From Brachynemurus nebulosus (lineage: Eukaryota; Arthropoda; Insecta; Neuroptera; Myrmeleontidae), in contig JAPWDM010000001.1 of the NCBI GenBank assembly GCA_035578155.1, positions 167,869,498 through 167,933,497 on the forward strand: a stretch of 64,000 nucleotides of DNA, read 5' to 3'. Made by a program: the position numbers and the translations under genes. Below are positions 1-11,179 of the stretch, in pieces; the stretch's first letter is position 1; the number at the start of each line of letters is the position of its first letter. The notes beneath the pieces were generated by a model. The model was not told the origin of the DNA and searched no databases. It was given only the letters and a program-made list of their open reading frames with translations.

Positions 1-72
1 ACTTATTACACTATAATATTTCTTTGATTAAATAAAACTTTGACATATATCTATGACAGTGTAATAGCGGCC
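1..72 (-). mobile_element. Truncated end of the GGCC-terminated MITE family
   Basis: The window opens inside a copy of the short element seen complete at 15703-15887 and, in longer form, at 36196-37260. The segment is the reverse complement of that family's head and ends in AATAGCGGCC at position 72. The rest of the copy lies outside the window. It directly abuts a fragment of the large palindrome family. Confidence 0.7.
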
Positions 73-73
73 T

Positions 74-202
74 ATGTCATCAGTTTTGAAACCACGAAAA
101 TGACAAATCGCTTGTAGACTTTCAATCACATTTCGCTTGTTTCAATCCCGAAGATGAAGGGAAAAATTCGACTTCCGTGATGGGGCCCCGCTGCTCGCGG
201 CG
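74..202. repeat. Terminal fragment of the 38-42 kb palindrome family
   Basis: About 130 bp match the right end of the large palindrome (42150-42284): the segment AGTTTTGAAACCA, the segment TTTCAATCACATTTCGCTTG and the GC-rich end GGGGCCCCGCTGCTC followed by CGGCG. Several substitutions and a small deletion separate the two. It shows that the palindrome belongs to a dispersed family rather than being a unique local inversion. Confidence 0.75.
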
Positions 203-391
203 TTTTTTTTTATTACTTTTTAAAATAATATTTTTGAGTCTTTGTATTTTTTTTCTGAATTAAATTACTTTGTTGGTGATTTCTATAGAAATAATTATGA
301 AATATTTATTAAATGAAAAATCAAGACATGGCTTTGCCTGTTTTGATTAAATTTTACGTGTTTTTAGTACGGTGCAATTAGACCCAAACCT

Positions 392-974
392 TAATAGTAG
401 CACTACATTCTCGCGAGGTCGCCTCGACGAGACGTTCGTCGAGGTTTTGACGAGGCGAGACAACACGAGTATGTACCGTACCGTCTACACTCTCGCTCAT
501 TACTCAGTTATTCATACTGCTCATACGCGTTCGTATAGTTTGAAATGTCAATCATAGATGGACAAGATGGGTGATGTCGGTGACATGGATTCAAATAACT
601 GCTGCTGCAGTTCTATGTACTGTTGAATCCTATAATTTTCTTCATGCATATTACACAAAAAAGTCTAAAATAACGTTTAAAATAACGTTTTTGTAAATTT
701 AAGGCATGATTTTAGGTTATGTATAAAAACATAATAATACGAAGATATGCAACATATGCAATATCAACACACGAGTATATGCGAGAGTGTAGTTGATCGC
801 CTCGCCTCGTGGCTCGTGTCCTTTGACTTGTGACAAAAAACCGACTCAGATCGGAGACCTGACGAGGCGAGGCAAGGCTTGACGAGGCGAGGCGAGGTAA
901 CACGAGAGCATCGACTACACTCTCGGCCTCGCGTCGCCTCGTGTTGCCTCGACGAGAGTGTAGTACTACTATTA
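392..974. mobile_element. CpG-rich TIR element with GACGAGGCGAGG repeats
   Basis: The ends are inverted repeats: TAATAGTAGCACTACATTCT at the left and the reverse complement TAATAGTAGTACTACACTCT at the right. The interior carries clusters of GACGAGGCGAGGC and CGCCTCG, and an inner inverted pair around TACACTCTCG (near 483 and 785). The composition is far richer in CpG than its surroundings. No coding capacity is evident. Target duplication was not resolved because the right end runs straight into the next element, so the superfamily is left open. Confidence 0.6.
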
Positions 975-1793
975 CATCCAAAGTAACAGTTTCACTCCAA
1001 CTTCAAATTGTTCTATACCGTCCACATATTGTATGGTAAAAAGTTACACCATTCAGAGCGTCGGGTTTTGGGGGGAGGAGGGTAAAAGTAGGCAAATTAA
1101 TGGTTTTCGTCAGTTTTTCTTAAATATTTCGAAAACTATGCAGTTTAGCGCAAAAAGTGCCTATACAAAAATAATCTACATTAAATTACGAACAAAAATA
1201 GTCCAGTGCATAGTCTTGCTAAAGTGAAGAGTTCCAGAGTTATGAAGGGTGTAAAAGTAGCAATTTTTGTTATTTTTAGATTTTTTGGAAAAAATATGAC
1301 TCATTATCACTAAGGAAACTAATTTTTTTTATACACGATTGTGTTTTGTAAAAGAAAATTGCGATTAGTCTCAGGTGTTCGTCTGGAAATTGGTCTCAGG
1401 TGTTCGTCATTTTTCTTCCACCCCCACTCGAGAGGATTCTTCTTCTTATTCCGCCACTGCTGCACCTGGTGATAGGTGCAGCAGTGGCTAAAAATACTAA
1501 AAATTGCTGCATTTACACCCTCCGTAACTCTGGAACTGTATACTTTAGCAAGATTATGCACAGGACAATTTTTGTTCGCAATTTAATGTAGATTATTTTT
1601 GCATCGACACTTTTTACGCTAAACCTCATAGCTTCCGAAATACTTTGAAAAAACTGATGAAATCCGTTATTTTGCCTACTTCTACCCCCCTCCCTCCAAA
1701 ACCCGACGCTCAAAATGGTGTAACTTTTTGCCAAACAGTATGTGGACTGTATAGAACAATTTGGAGTTGGAGTGAAACTGTTACTTTGGATGT
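974..1793. mobile_element. Foldback element with about 250-bp inverted arms
   Basis: The ends read ACATCCAAAGTAACAGTTTC and its complement, and similarity continues inward for roughly 250-270 bp on each side (974-1260 against 1495-1793), including a G-run/C-run pair (GGGGGGAGGAGG against CCCCCCTCCCTCC). The central 230 bp differ from the arms and contain a 15-bp perfect hairpin at 1453-1488. ORF-like stretches in the arms mirror each other and are not genes. Target duplication is not clear. Confidence 0.7.
1453..1488. repeat. Perfect 15-bp hairpin inside the foldback element
   Basis: GCCACTGCTGCACCT is followed by a 6-base loop and then its exact reverse complement. It sits in the non-arm centre of the surrounding foldback element. 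Confidence 0.85.
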
Positions 1794-2038
1794 TGAGGTT
1801 AGATCGTTTTTTTGAATAACTGCACTGTACTATTTATTGTAAACTTTCCGCACGCAAAAAACTATGTGGGAAGAGTACAGTGGGAAACAGCTATTTTGCA
1901 TTCAAAAATATGTGCGCCAAGTTAGTACTTCTCCCGCATGAGTAATAAAAATTTATTTTCCGATCAGTCCTATTCGGTATATTTTCAAGCAACTTACATT
2001 TTGCTGACCTAAAATTCATTTTACATATTTTGTATTAA

Positions 2039-2962
2039 CCCTAGAATCATACGTACACGTCAAAACGACGAACGAACTTCTCTACCTGCTCCAATACTAC
2101 AACTTGTCGGTACCTACTTGCTGTGAGATTTCTGTTATCTAATTTATTTGTTGTTATAACACATAAGACGTATTTATTTTGTTTATAGCTATTGTCGTTT
2201 TTTTTATACTGAAATAGTGTGCGTCAAAAGGACAACGATGTATGATTGACCTATATTTTTTTTTAAAGATTTTGTACTCCACATATAAAAGTTTTCCTAA
2301 TTTTTCTAAAATTTATTAAAGATATGCATGTTATAATTAATTTATTCAATGATTATGATAATGTGAAAGATGATTACAGCTGTTTGACTTATAGAGACGA
2401 CATAATACTGAAGTTTTAATAAGTATATTGAATCGAAAACTAAAGAATGCGTTTCAAGTGACTTAATAAAAGATTAAAAATTTATTTTGTGGAAAATATT
2501 TTAATTTTTATTATTTTTTGAGATCTTATTCGAAAAATTACTAACAAATTTTAGAAAATTTACAAATGTGCCTAATGGGGAAATAACTACATATCTATAG
2601 GAATATTTATGACTGAGAAATTTCGCATTCTGTAAAGTCACACATGTCCACTGACTCATAATAGTTCATAAATTAATTATTTGAAACACATGTTTTATGA
2701 TACAATTGATGTATTTATCTATTTTTTAATTTTTATAATGAAAATATGCTTTGATAAAAATATTAAAAAAATTAATAAATATTTACATTAAGAAATTTTT
2801 CAAAGTCCAATTTTTTTAAATATTTTGTTCGCTTTTGTAGTATTGTTATGTAAAAAAAATGTTTTTTGCAAATAAACTAAAACTTTCCGTAAAGAGTCCA
2901 TCCGTTAAAACGACGTCGATGTATGATTAACATTTCTCGTAGACCAACGTATGATTCTAGGG
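2039..2962 (+). mobile_element. piggyBac-like non-autonomous element, copy 1
   Basis: The element is bounded by TTAA at 2035-2038 and 2963-2966. Its ends are CCCTAGAATCATACGT and the complement, which matches the piggyBac pattern of TTAA target plus CCCTAGAA-type termini. The 924-bp interior has no transposase ORF. Sub-terminal copies of a TCAAAACGACG / CGTCGTTTTGACG type motif lie near both ends and further in. A second copy in opposite orientation is at 6260-7182 and appears highly similar along its whole length, with a few indels. Confidence 0.85.
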
Positions 2963-2966
2963 TTAA

Positions 2967-4245
2967 GCAAGTTGTAGTGTAATCTTGCTAGAAAAAAAGA
3001 TCCCAGGAAACGAAAGACACCATCATATAGAGACGTAGAATACATAATAAACGAAAATGATGACTGTTACTGATGACGACTGACATGCAGCTAGCACACA
3101 CATTCGGTGACGTTGCTTCACGTGAACACGGGTATTGTGTTCGGGTACGTAGATACTCGTGGTTGCCATGGTAGTGAAGTGACGTTAACATAACGTCCGT
3201 CCATATAAATGGTAATGTTGGGTACGTGCTATATCCAGTTTTGTTTCTTTTCCCCCAGTGCAATGTTGAAATACACAATTTCTACTAAATATTTCATGTA
3301 TATACGTAGGTGCTATGCTATCAGGCTAAGGCAAAAGACGATAGCTAAAAACAAAATGTGGTTACCTACTTGAAAATAAAAATGATTTTAATTTTCCTAA
3401 AAAAAGCAGTAATCGCCAATCATTCCAAATTCTTCCTAATATACTTTTACCACTGCTCTTATCTAAACGAATTGCTAGGACGAATTACAATCATCTTCGC
3501 ACTGGCATCAGTTTGTGCAATGCGTTCTAATAATTCCTTAAACCACCTTTGTTTTAGATATCATTGAATAATCCATAGAATTCGTCATGGATTAACCATT
3601 AAAAATAGGGTGTCCATACGACCCGATTGTCCCGAATTTGTCCCGGTTTTAACTCGCTGGTTCCGATGTCCCGATAGATTCTTTCGATTATCGTCACCAT
3701 ACAGATACATATAGTTTTTCACTTTTACCAACAGATTTATTTCGTTTTCGTAACTCTTAATTTAAAAAAAAAATAAATTGTACTTTATGACGTCATCAGG
3801 TATAGCAAATTGTTTTTAAAAAGTCCAAAAACAGTAATTCTGATGCTAGAAACACGAAATTTGAAGCTGCTCATTGGTTTTTAATACTGCTTTTTTATTT
3901 CTGACAAAATTAGAATAGTACAGACAACAGAAAAATCACACGCGATAGTTAAGAATCTATTTTAGGTAAAAGTAGATCACCGAATAAATTATAATAGAAA
4001 AGTAACTCGCATACGGTACCTATATAGTAAAAAAGTTTGAATACCACTGATATATGAAATCTATGTATAATAACATGACATAATACATAATGTTTGATAT
4101 TTTTCAATAGAAAATGTTTAAATATAATTATAGTTATAGATTTACGGGTTTTTCCGAAAAAATGGTAATTAATCGTTATTTCAGACGATTTGGCATCGTG
4201 GGGGCTTTTTGGAAACCCCTGATCTACACCGTATATAATCTAGAT
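2967..4245. other. Gene-free stretch with a probable hAT end
   Basis: I see no convincing gene. Around 3607-3680 lies a more GC-rich stretch beginning GGGTGTCCATACGACCCG, which may be a decayed transposon end. At 4034-4049 AGTTTGAATACCACTG resembles the right end of the MITE at 4246-4422, so an older hAT fragment may end there. GGAAACCCCTG near 4211-4221 looks like another hAT-type terminus. Confidence 0.4.
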
Positions 4246-4422
4246 CAGTGATTCTCAAAGTGTGTATCGCGAAATCTATTTGTGACGGTCGCAGAAACAA
4301 TTGATTATAGATTACATACCCATTTTCTACACATTTCCTACCCAATTCTACATATTTCGGGGATGTTTTGAAATTTTTAAATGCAAAGAGAGGTCGCGGA
4401 CCAAAAAGTTTGAGAACCACTG
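4246..4422. mobile_element. Small hAT-like MITE (CAGTGATTCTCAAA ends)
   Basis: Ends CAGTGATTCTCAAA and TTTGAGAACCACTG form an imperfect inverted repeat of the CAGTGGTTCTCAAA type typical of hAT elements. Length is 177 bp with no coding potential. The flanks (ATCTAGAT and ATATATAA) do not form a clear 8-bp duplication, so the left boundary may be imprecise or the element old. Confidence 0.6.
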
Positions 4423-4444
4423 ATATATAAACTGTCTGAACATA

Positions 4445-5349
4445 CGAGGTGTGACAATTAAGTTTCGGGAATTTAGTTATAATTTAAAAACTGGCAACAC
4501 TTTTTCATCTGTCTAAGAAGGGGGATCTTCCTTTTAGTTAGAGTTCAAAGTTGAAGTATATAGCACGATTGATTTTTGTTTTATGCCTATTTTTTGCAAG
4601 TAACTATTTTAGTGGCGTAGTGAAAATGTGTGACGTACATTACAAGCAACGTGTTGTGATTCAATTTTTAGTGAAATCTGGCGAAAAACCCTCGGAAATC
4701 CTCCGAAAATTGCAGGTTGTCTATGGAGACGATAGCATGTCAAAAACGCGTGTGTTTGAATGGGCGAAGCGGTTCAAGGAAGGGTGTGAATCGGTGGAAG
4801 ACGATCCACGTGAAGGAGCTCCCGTTACCTCTCGTACTGACGCGAATGTTGATCGTTCGCGCATGTTGATCACGTCTGACCGTCGCCTAAGCATTCGTGC
4901 ATTGTCTTACGAGTTAAACATCAACAAAGAAACGGTTCGCAAGATGTTACACGAGAAGGATGGCTGGATCTTGCATCACGATAATGCACCGGCCCATTCC
5001 TCGTTCGTTGTGCAAGAGTTTTTGGCAAAAAAAGGCATCCCAACGTTGCTTCACCCACCCTATAGCCCCGATATTGCTCCCTGCGACTTTTTTCTATTCC
5101 CCAAGATGAAGTCGCACCTCAAGGGAACTCATCATGGCGGCGTACAGGAGGTCCAAGAAGCTCTAACCGTGGTGCTAAACGGGCTAACTTCGGAGGACTA
5201 TCAAGGGTGCTTCCAATCATGGGAGAAACGTTGGAATCGTTGTGTAGAGTTAAAGGGAGATTATTGTGAAGGTCGATAGTAAAATTTTTCCTAAAACTTC
5301 ATTTTCTTGTTTTTTATTGACAAATTCCCGGAACAATTGCCACACCTCG
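4445..5349 (+). mobile_element. Internally deleted mariner element
   Basis: A Tc1/mariner superfamily element: TA dinucleotides flank it at 4443-4444 and 5350-5351, and its ends are imperfect inverted repeats beginning CGAGGTGTGACAATTAAG at the left and CGAGGTGTGGCAATTGTTCC (complement) at the right. The length of about 905 bp is short against the usual 1.3 kb, and the missing part is the middle of the transposase gene. The ends are well preserved, so it could in principle respond to a related transposase from elsewhere. Confidence 0.92.
4626..5279 (+). pseudogene. mariner transposase with in-frame internal deletion (DD34D)
   Basis: Mariner transposase, the cut-and-paste enzyme that binds the element's terminal repeats. 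The ATG at 4626 (MCDVHYKQR) is preferred over the upstream ATG-less extension because the family starts there. Residues about 5-110 are the N-terminal helix-turn-helix region, with the WAKRFKEG and EDDPREGAP motifs typical of mariner. After VRKMLHE the frame jumps to WILHHDNAPAHSS, which holds the second catalytic Asp; the third Asp follows 34 residues later in YSPDIAPCDFFLFP. The C-terminal tail is present. The block that normally holds the first catalytic Asp, roughly 110-120 residues, is absent, yet the frame stays open for 217 codons. The product would keep DNA-binding parts but lacks a complete catalytic triad. Mariner identity is very likely; whether the protein is made is unknown. Confidence 0.9.
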
Positions 5350-5351
5350 TA

Positions 5352-5977
5352 ATAATATGGAGTTAAGCCCACAATATTTTTTGGAACGGGACTAATCTTG
5401 GATCAATTTATCTATTGCAAATTTATTGTGATACTACCCTTTGGCTTATATCGCCAATGTATTTGTTTGCACCAGGAACCCAATACTGTTGATGAAGGTA
5501 TCCAAACCAACCGTAGTAGTGTTTCTCGCTATATACATAGTGTCTTTATGTGCAAACTGAAGGCAGTTGTTTGCAATATAATAATGGTATACCATTAAAA
5601 GCAACAACTTCACTTTGAAACAAACTTTTTGGAAGCAATAAACATTTAATATTTGGGCGTTATTGTCTTTACTTTGTCAATAATTGTTACACCGAATAGT
5701 GTAGTTTGTTCACTGACATTGCACCACATACTGACAATGAATGAAGTTTATTACTATTTTGTTTCAGACACCCAAAATGTATACATAATTTTGTTACTGC
5801 ACGTACACATATTTAATAGCCAACTTTTGTGTGGTATATTTAATAATATGTACAAGTATAGTAAAAACTACGATTTTGCCAAACTGGCTTAGTTTAGTTA
5901 ATTGATTTTATTAATATAAGTTGTAATAGTAATTTTATAGGGACTTTAATTGCGTACCTTTAGTTAAAAGGCGACCT
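5352..5977. other. Gene-free AT-rich stretch
   Basis: No recognisable gene or repeat. Open frames here are short and have no motif I recognise. Confidence 0.5.
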
Positions 5978-5985
5978 TTAAAAAT

Positions 5986-7331
5986 TAGGGATGGGAAAAA
6001 GTAATCGATTTTTATATTAATCGATTATTTTTTTCTTATAATCGATTTTTAATAATCGATTCTCTAAATAATAATAATCGATTTTTAATAAATCGATTAT
6101 ATAAATTACACTCTATTATTTCCTTATTATTTAAGTTGAAAGGTGAAAGAAAAACTTGGTTTGTTTTTTAGTTTTAAAACAAGAAAGTTGTCATTTTGGT
6201 TAATTTTGACACTTACTATTTTAACTATAATCTTCATTCTAAATAATTGTTAATATTAACCCTAGAATCATACGTTGGTCTACGAGAAACGTTAATCATA
6301 CATCGACGTCGTTTTGACGGATGGACTTTTTACGGAGAGTTTTAGAGTTTATTTGCAAAAAACATTTTTTTTTACATAACAATACTACAAAAGCGAACAA
6401 AATATTTTAAAAAATTGGATTTGGAAAAATTTCTTAATGTAAATATTTATTAATTTTTTTAATCTTTTTATTGAAGCATATTTTCATTATAAAAATTAAA
6501 AAATAGATAAATACATCAATTGTATCATAAAACATATCTTTCAAATAATTAATTTATGAACCATTATGAGTCAGTGAACATGTCTGACTTTACAAAATGT
6601 GAAATTTCTCAGTCGTAAATATTCCTATAGATATGTAGTTATGTCCCCATTAGGCATATTTGTAAATTTTCTAAAATTTGTTAGTAATTTTTCGAATAAG
6701 ATCTCAAAAAATAATAAAAATTAAGATATTTTCCACAAAATAAATTGTTAGTCTTTTATTAAGTCACTTGAAACGCATTCTTTAGTTTTCGATTCAATAT
6801 ATTCAAACTTCAGTATTATGTTGTCTCTATAAGCCAAACAGCTGTAATCATCTTTCACATTATCATAATCATTGAATAAATTAATGATAACATGCATATC
6901 TTTAATAAATTTTAGAAAAATTAGGAAAACTTTTATATGTGAAGTACAAAATCTTTAAAAAAAAACATCGCTTAATCATACATCGACGTCCTTTTGACGG
7001 ACACTATTTCAATACAAACAAAACGACAATGACTATAAACAAAATAAATACGTCTTATGTGTTATAACAACAAATAAATTAGATAACAGAAATCTCACAG
7101 CAAGCAGGTACCGACAAGTTGTAGTATTGGAGCAGGTAGAGAAGTTCGTTCGTCGTTTTGACGAGTACGTATGATTCTAGGGTTAATTTGGTAGTTTTAT
7201 TATTACCTATATAGAAAAATATGCAATTTTTCGAATAATTGAAAAAAATCGAATTTTTCGCAAAAATTGATTATTTCTTCTAAAATTGATTTTTTAATAA
7301 TCGATTTTTTTCACCCCATGTCACATCCCTA
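5986..7331. mobile_element. hAT-type MITE rich in ATCGATT, split by a piggyBac-like element
   Basis: The left end TAGGGATGGGAAAAAG and the right end CATGTCACATCCCTA are inverted. Flanking 8-mers TTAAAAAT (5978-5985) and TTAATAAT (7332-7339) match at 7 of 8 positions, as expected for hAT. The interior is dominated by repeats of AATCGATTTTT. The TTAA element at 6260-7182 is inserted in it; without that the MITE is about 0.4 kb. Confidence 0.7.
6260..7182 (-). mobile_element. piggyBac-like non-autonomous element, copy 2
   Basis: Bounded by TTAA at 6256-6259 and 7183-7186, with CCCTAGAATCATACGT ends. It is 923 bp long and is the inverted counterpart of the copy at 2039-2962. No ORF. Inner copies of ATCATACATCGACGTC occur near 6295 and 6974. 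It lies inside the ATCGATT-rich MITE and is therefore younger than that insertion. Confidence 0.85.
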
Positions 7332-7339
7332 TTAATAAT

Positions 7340-8526
7340 TTTGATTTATGCCCGATTGGCCTGACCAATTAAAATTTCCCGATTCGCCTGACGATTCAAA
7401 TTGTGGTATCGTTTCGCCTGACCATAAATTGGACGATGGGTGCCTTTTTTTATTATAATGTTAAAATAACACCAGAAGAAATTTTAAGGAAGATTCAAAG
7501 AAAGTGTAGCAACTTTCCTTCCTACTTTTTCCAGACTTAGGACTAGCAGTAATTTTTAATAGGTGCAAAAACTACTGGTGTAGTTAAAAGTTTATGCGCT
7601 TTATGTTTCATCAATTTAAAAAAAAAAAAAAAAAAAACTTAATATAACATACCTATACATATACATATGCATATTTACATTAATTTCAACTAATAAAATT
7701 AATTTCTCTTAAGCTTAACAGTGTAAGCTATTTTTCTAAACATCTTCCTACTGTTATTTTATTATTTAAGTAGCTTTCTTGAATTTGTCTTATTCTTTTA
7801 TTTACCTAGTAGATCAGGCGAATCATAACTATTTATTTCCGTCTAACATATGGCCAGGCAAAACGCAACCAAAGCGTACCAAATTTTAATTTCAGGCGAA
7901 ACAGGAACATACCTACCAAAATTTTGACTAGTAACAGAGACACTTTATCTTCTTCTCTTTATTTACATAAGCGGGCATACATATATGAAGATTGAAAACA
8001 GTGCTATCGAGAGCTAAGGTAGGTCCCACGACTTTAATTGAACTGGAATTTCTACAACTAATAATTATAATTTAAATTTTTTTAATTCCTTTTTTTCGCT
8101 TTTCTTGAAACTAACTAAATTTTCCTTACAACCCCGGTCAAGTTATAGAAATGGTTGTCGCAACCTCAATACAGACCTGATTGGAAAGTACATTATTTGA
8201 TGGTTCTCCTTTTTAACGCACGTGATCAAGTAATCCACAAGCTATAGTATGTTTGTGTACAACTACACCAGAATAACACTTTGTTTGCTGCAACTATTTT
8301 GCAGAATTCTCCACATTCCTTCGCCCAGAGAAAATCAACAACCGTATAAAACGTCTTTGAGTGTACCTCGAAATTTTCCAACAATAATTTTCCGGTATGT
8401 GGTATGAATTATTGGCTTACAAAGCATTGTACCTTGCACTGTTGATCATATGCCCCTAATCCATAAGTAGTTGTCATAAGCGACCAAAAACAATCTTTTA
8501 GGATGGAGCTTGCACAAGTCTGTGGG
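7340..8526. other. Gene-free stretch
   Basis: AT-rich with an A-run at 7618-7637. From about 7340 to 7440 there are repeats of a GATT(G/C)GCCTGACCA type motif (CCCGATTGGCCTGACCAATT, CCCGATTCGCCTGACGATTC, CGTTTCGCCTGACCATAAAT), with further CAGGCGAA traces near 7815 and 7894, suggesting a decayed repeat. No gene seen. Confidence 0.45.
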
Positions 8527-8720
8527 CTGCTACAGTCAGGGCCAACCGGCTAAATAAACTGCACTTTTAAAAAATTTCCTCCCAAAAAAATAAATGGTGA
8601 GCGAAAAAAACACTGTTATCTTTTTTTCTGGACCCTCTACCGACAGCTACGAACTCCCTCCTCGAACCCGGACACCAGGGTTGCGACCCCGGTTACCCCA
8701 CCCTCTCGTCGAGCCTGCGT
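8527..8720. repeat. GC-rich dispersed repeat, copy 1
   Basis: The stretch with TCTACCGACAGCTACG and CTCTCGTCGA aligns in the same orientation with 21930-22145. The two share an ordered set of blocks: an A-rich segment, CTCTACCGA/TTCTACCGA, GCTACG, GGNTGC.ACC and the CTCTCNTGTCGA-type end. Composition is well above the local GC. No gene is recognised; a decayed transposon end is likely. Confidence 0.5.
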
Positions 8721-9440
8721 AATTGATAGCGATTCATATGCTATATGTGTATATTTTAAACTTAAAGATACTCAACAAAATTTTTTAATTAACTAAATTG
8801 CATTTTCCTATATATTTATTAGATTTATAAGCATATTATAGTGTTCCCGTTATCAAATAAGTACATATATGTATTTTTCCTTTTTGTTAGATTACGAGAA
8901 AATTTAATGTGAAACGAACGTTTGACATTTGATTAAAATGGAGACGAGAAAAAACATTTATCTTTCCAGCAATAAGTTCATTCCATTAATCACCCTCATA
9001 CGGTCAAGTCACATGGGACAGAAAAAAAGCTTAGCTGACCGTTCGGTCAAGGGGATAATGCAGATAAACAAACTTTTTCCGAACTTTTTATCTTGTCGAT
9101 ACGGTATTTAGAATTCAATTATTGAAAATAAGAATTACAGTATTAACAAATTTAAGTTTGAAGTAAAAGAAAAATGTGTGGTTTTCTGATGTATAGAATA
9201 ATCTTGCATACTCTCTCCTTGCAGGAAAATCTAACTTAAAATCACTTTTCATTTTCTCACCCGTACATAAAAAGCATCTGCGTATATAGACAGATATCCC
9301 TCTAATGTTTGAAATTTAATTAAGAATATCTCTTTGTTCTAAAAGATCCCTCAGTACGTAACACATATTTGGTTCCCGAATTATGCATCGTAATTAAGTC
9401 AAAACAACGCAACTTGAATCACTTTTTTCCATATACCATA
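8721..9440. other. Gene-free AT-rich stretch
   Basis: Nothing recognisable beyond AT-rich DNA and short chance frames. Confidence 0.5.
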
Positions 9441-9890
9441 TGAGTTTTTGAGAGTTGCCATTTTTATTACAACCAAATTTGTATGATAGAAATGGTACTG
9501 GAAAAGGTTCTTTTCTTGCATCTAATGAAAATGTAACCAACCAGAACACTATTGGTTGAAGTAGCCTCAAGTACATATCTGCATATTTTTACCGCCTAAC
9601 TGATAAATTAAAACAAAATTAAAAAATAAACTTGGGTAAAAAAAATTTTTTTGCTCATTTATGTTGTTAATTAATGTATTAGATCAGTTTTATCGAAAAA
9701 TTAATATACATATAGTCTCATTTAAAAATCTATAAGTTTGTATCATAGCTCGAAAACCATAAGAGCTATAAAGCTCCTGACTATAGCAATCGGTTGCCCC
9801 CGTCGATATCTACAACTCTTATTTGAACAATTTTTCGATTAAATCAACGGCTTGGCTGTAATAAAAATGGCAACTCTCAAAAAACTCACA
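9441..9890 (+). mobile_element. MITE with GAGAGTTGCCATTTTTATTACA-type ends, copy 1
   Basis: The left end TGAGTTTTTGAGAGTTGCCA and the right end TGGCAACTCTC plus AAAAAACTCACA are inverted repeats. An inverted second copy lies at 23730-24161 and the interiors match in order, including the segments CATAGCTCGAAAACCATAAG and GTCGATATCTACAACTCTTA. About 450 bp, non-coding. The target duplication is not evident, so the superfamily is open. Confidence 0.75.
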
Positions 9891-10074
9891 CAGTATTTTT
9901 CTAAAAATTGAGTGTTAAGTTCTACAATGGCTCTTAACTTGACAAAAAATGCACTCAAATATCAAATAATTTAAAAAGTTTGACTTAAAAATCGTAGAAT
10001 ATGCTAGATTATTATAAGCATATTGATTCAGAGTCGATCAAGACATCGAAACGGGAGGATTTAATCGCTTTTGC

Positions 10075-10260
10075 GAGGTGAAAAACTTCATCCAAAATCA
10101 AATTTTCATTGACGTATTACATTTCAGAGCATCCTGATCAATTTCCGTCCCATGTTTGTCCATAAAAACTTTCCAACGCGCATAACTCCAAAACTGTACG
10201 ACGGATTTTGATTCAATTTTCAAAGCTTATGCGGTTTCGTCTCTATCTATATCCATTTAT
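10075..10260. repeat. Possible divergent member of the family at 32991 and 43630
   Basis: The order of features (AAAATTTTCAT, ACATTTCAGAGCATCCTGATCA, GTCCGTCC-like, GCGCATAACTCCAAAACT, GATTTTGATTCAATTTTCA) parallels the repeats at 32991-33300 and 43630-43893. Divergence is high, so the link is tentative. Confidence 0.35.
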
Positions 10261-10274
10261 TTATTGTTTTACCC

Positions 10275-10580
10275 GTAACTGGTGGGCCGGGACGCAAGAA
10301 CCGGGGGTCCAAGGGATCCGCCCCCCCTAAAATTACATGGACCACTTATAAAATTACGTAAATTTTCCTTAAATTCATTCTATTTATATTAAAAAGTAAA
10401 ATTTTTAGTGGTCTACTGATATTTTTTATTTGAAAATCTAATTTTCTGAGACATTTTCGATAATATTTTTCAATGTTATCAAAGAATTGCGTTATCAGAA
10501 ATCTGGGATATTTAAATTTTTGTTGGACCCCCCATGCAAATTTGTAGTTGTTGCGTCCCTGCTGGTGAAGGTACCTATAA
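10275..10580. repeat. Inverted-repeat segment with GGGACGCAA arms
   Basis: GGTGGGCCGGGACGCAAGAA followed by GGGGGTCCAA on the left is mirrored by TTGGACCCCCCATG and TTGCGTCCCTGCTGGTG on the right, with a 13-bp or so insertion in the right arm. The interior is AT-rich and non-coding. It may be a small foldback element. Confidence 0.45.
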
Positions 10581-11042
10581 CCAAGCTGTGACAATTTGCA
10601 AAAATTTTTAGGACCACTATAGAAATATCCGATTATTCATTAGTTTTGGATCATCCTTCGTAAATGTGTGGATTAGGGTAAAAATATTGTTTGACTTGTT
10701 AACGTTGTTCAAGGATTGCCTATACTTGATTGTTATTACAATTACCAGGCCTTGCAAAACCAATATTCCACAATGTAATGTAAAATTCATGTAGCAACCT
10801 TTTGTCCAAATTGTAAACAATTATATTGCATTATACAATTAACTACAACACCAGCTACTAATTAATGAATAACTATCAATTTTAAATAAGGCTCTAAGGT
10901 ATATTGGAACCATGCCATATCATAGTTGTCGCATTTATTATGTATACTACTGTAACAACACCTTTTGAACACAACGAATACCAGTGTATACCAAATCTAC
11001 GTATTGTTGCCATTCAAATTACTTACCTATGGTTACCTTACT
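10581..11042. other. Gene-free AT-rich stretch
   Basis: Nothing recognised before the hAT element that begins at 11051. Confidence 0.5.
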
Positions 11043-11179
11043 GTATAGTGCAGGGGTGGCCATAACGTGGCTCGCGAGTCGATCTTGTGCGGCTCTTTAA
11101 TGCTTCTCGAAAATTTGTTTTGGTAGGTCTATTTGAAATAAGAAAAAAATCTAAAATTTCTCGCAAAAAAATCAAATAA

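Noticed and set aside
4181..4420. 79-residue minus-strand frame
   Set aside because: Covers the small hAT-like MITE and neighbouring transposon end sequence.
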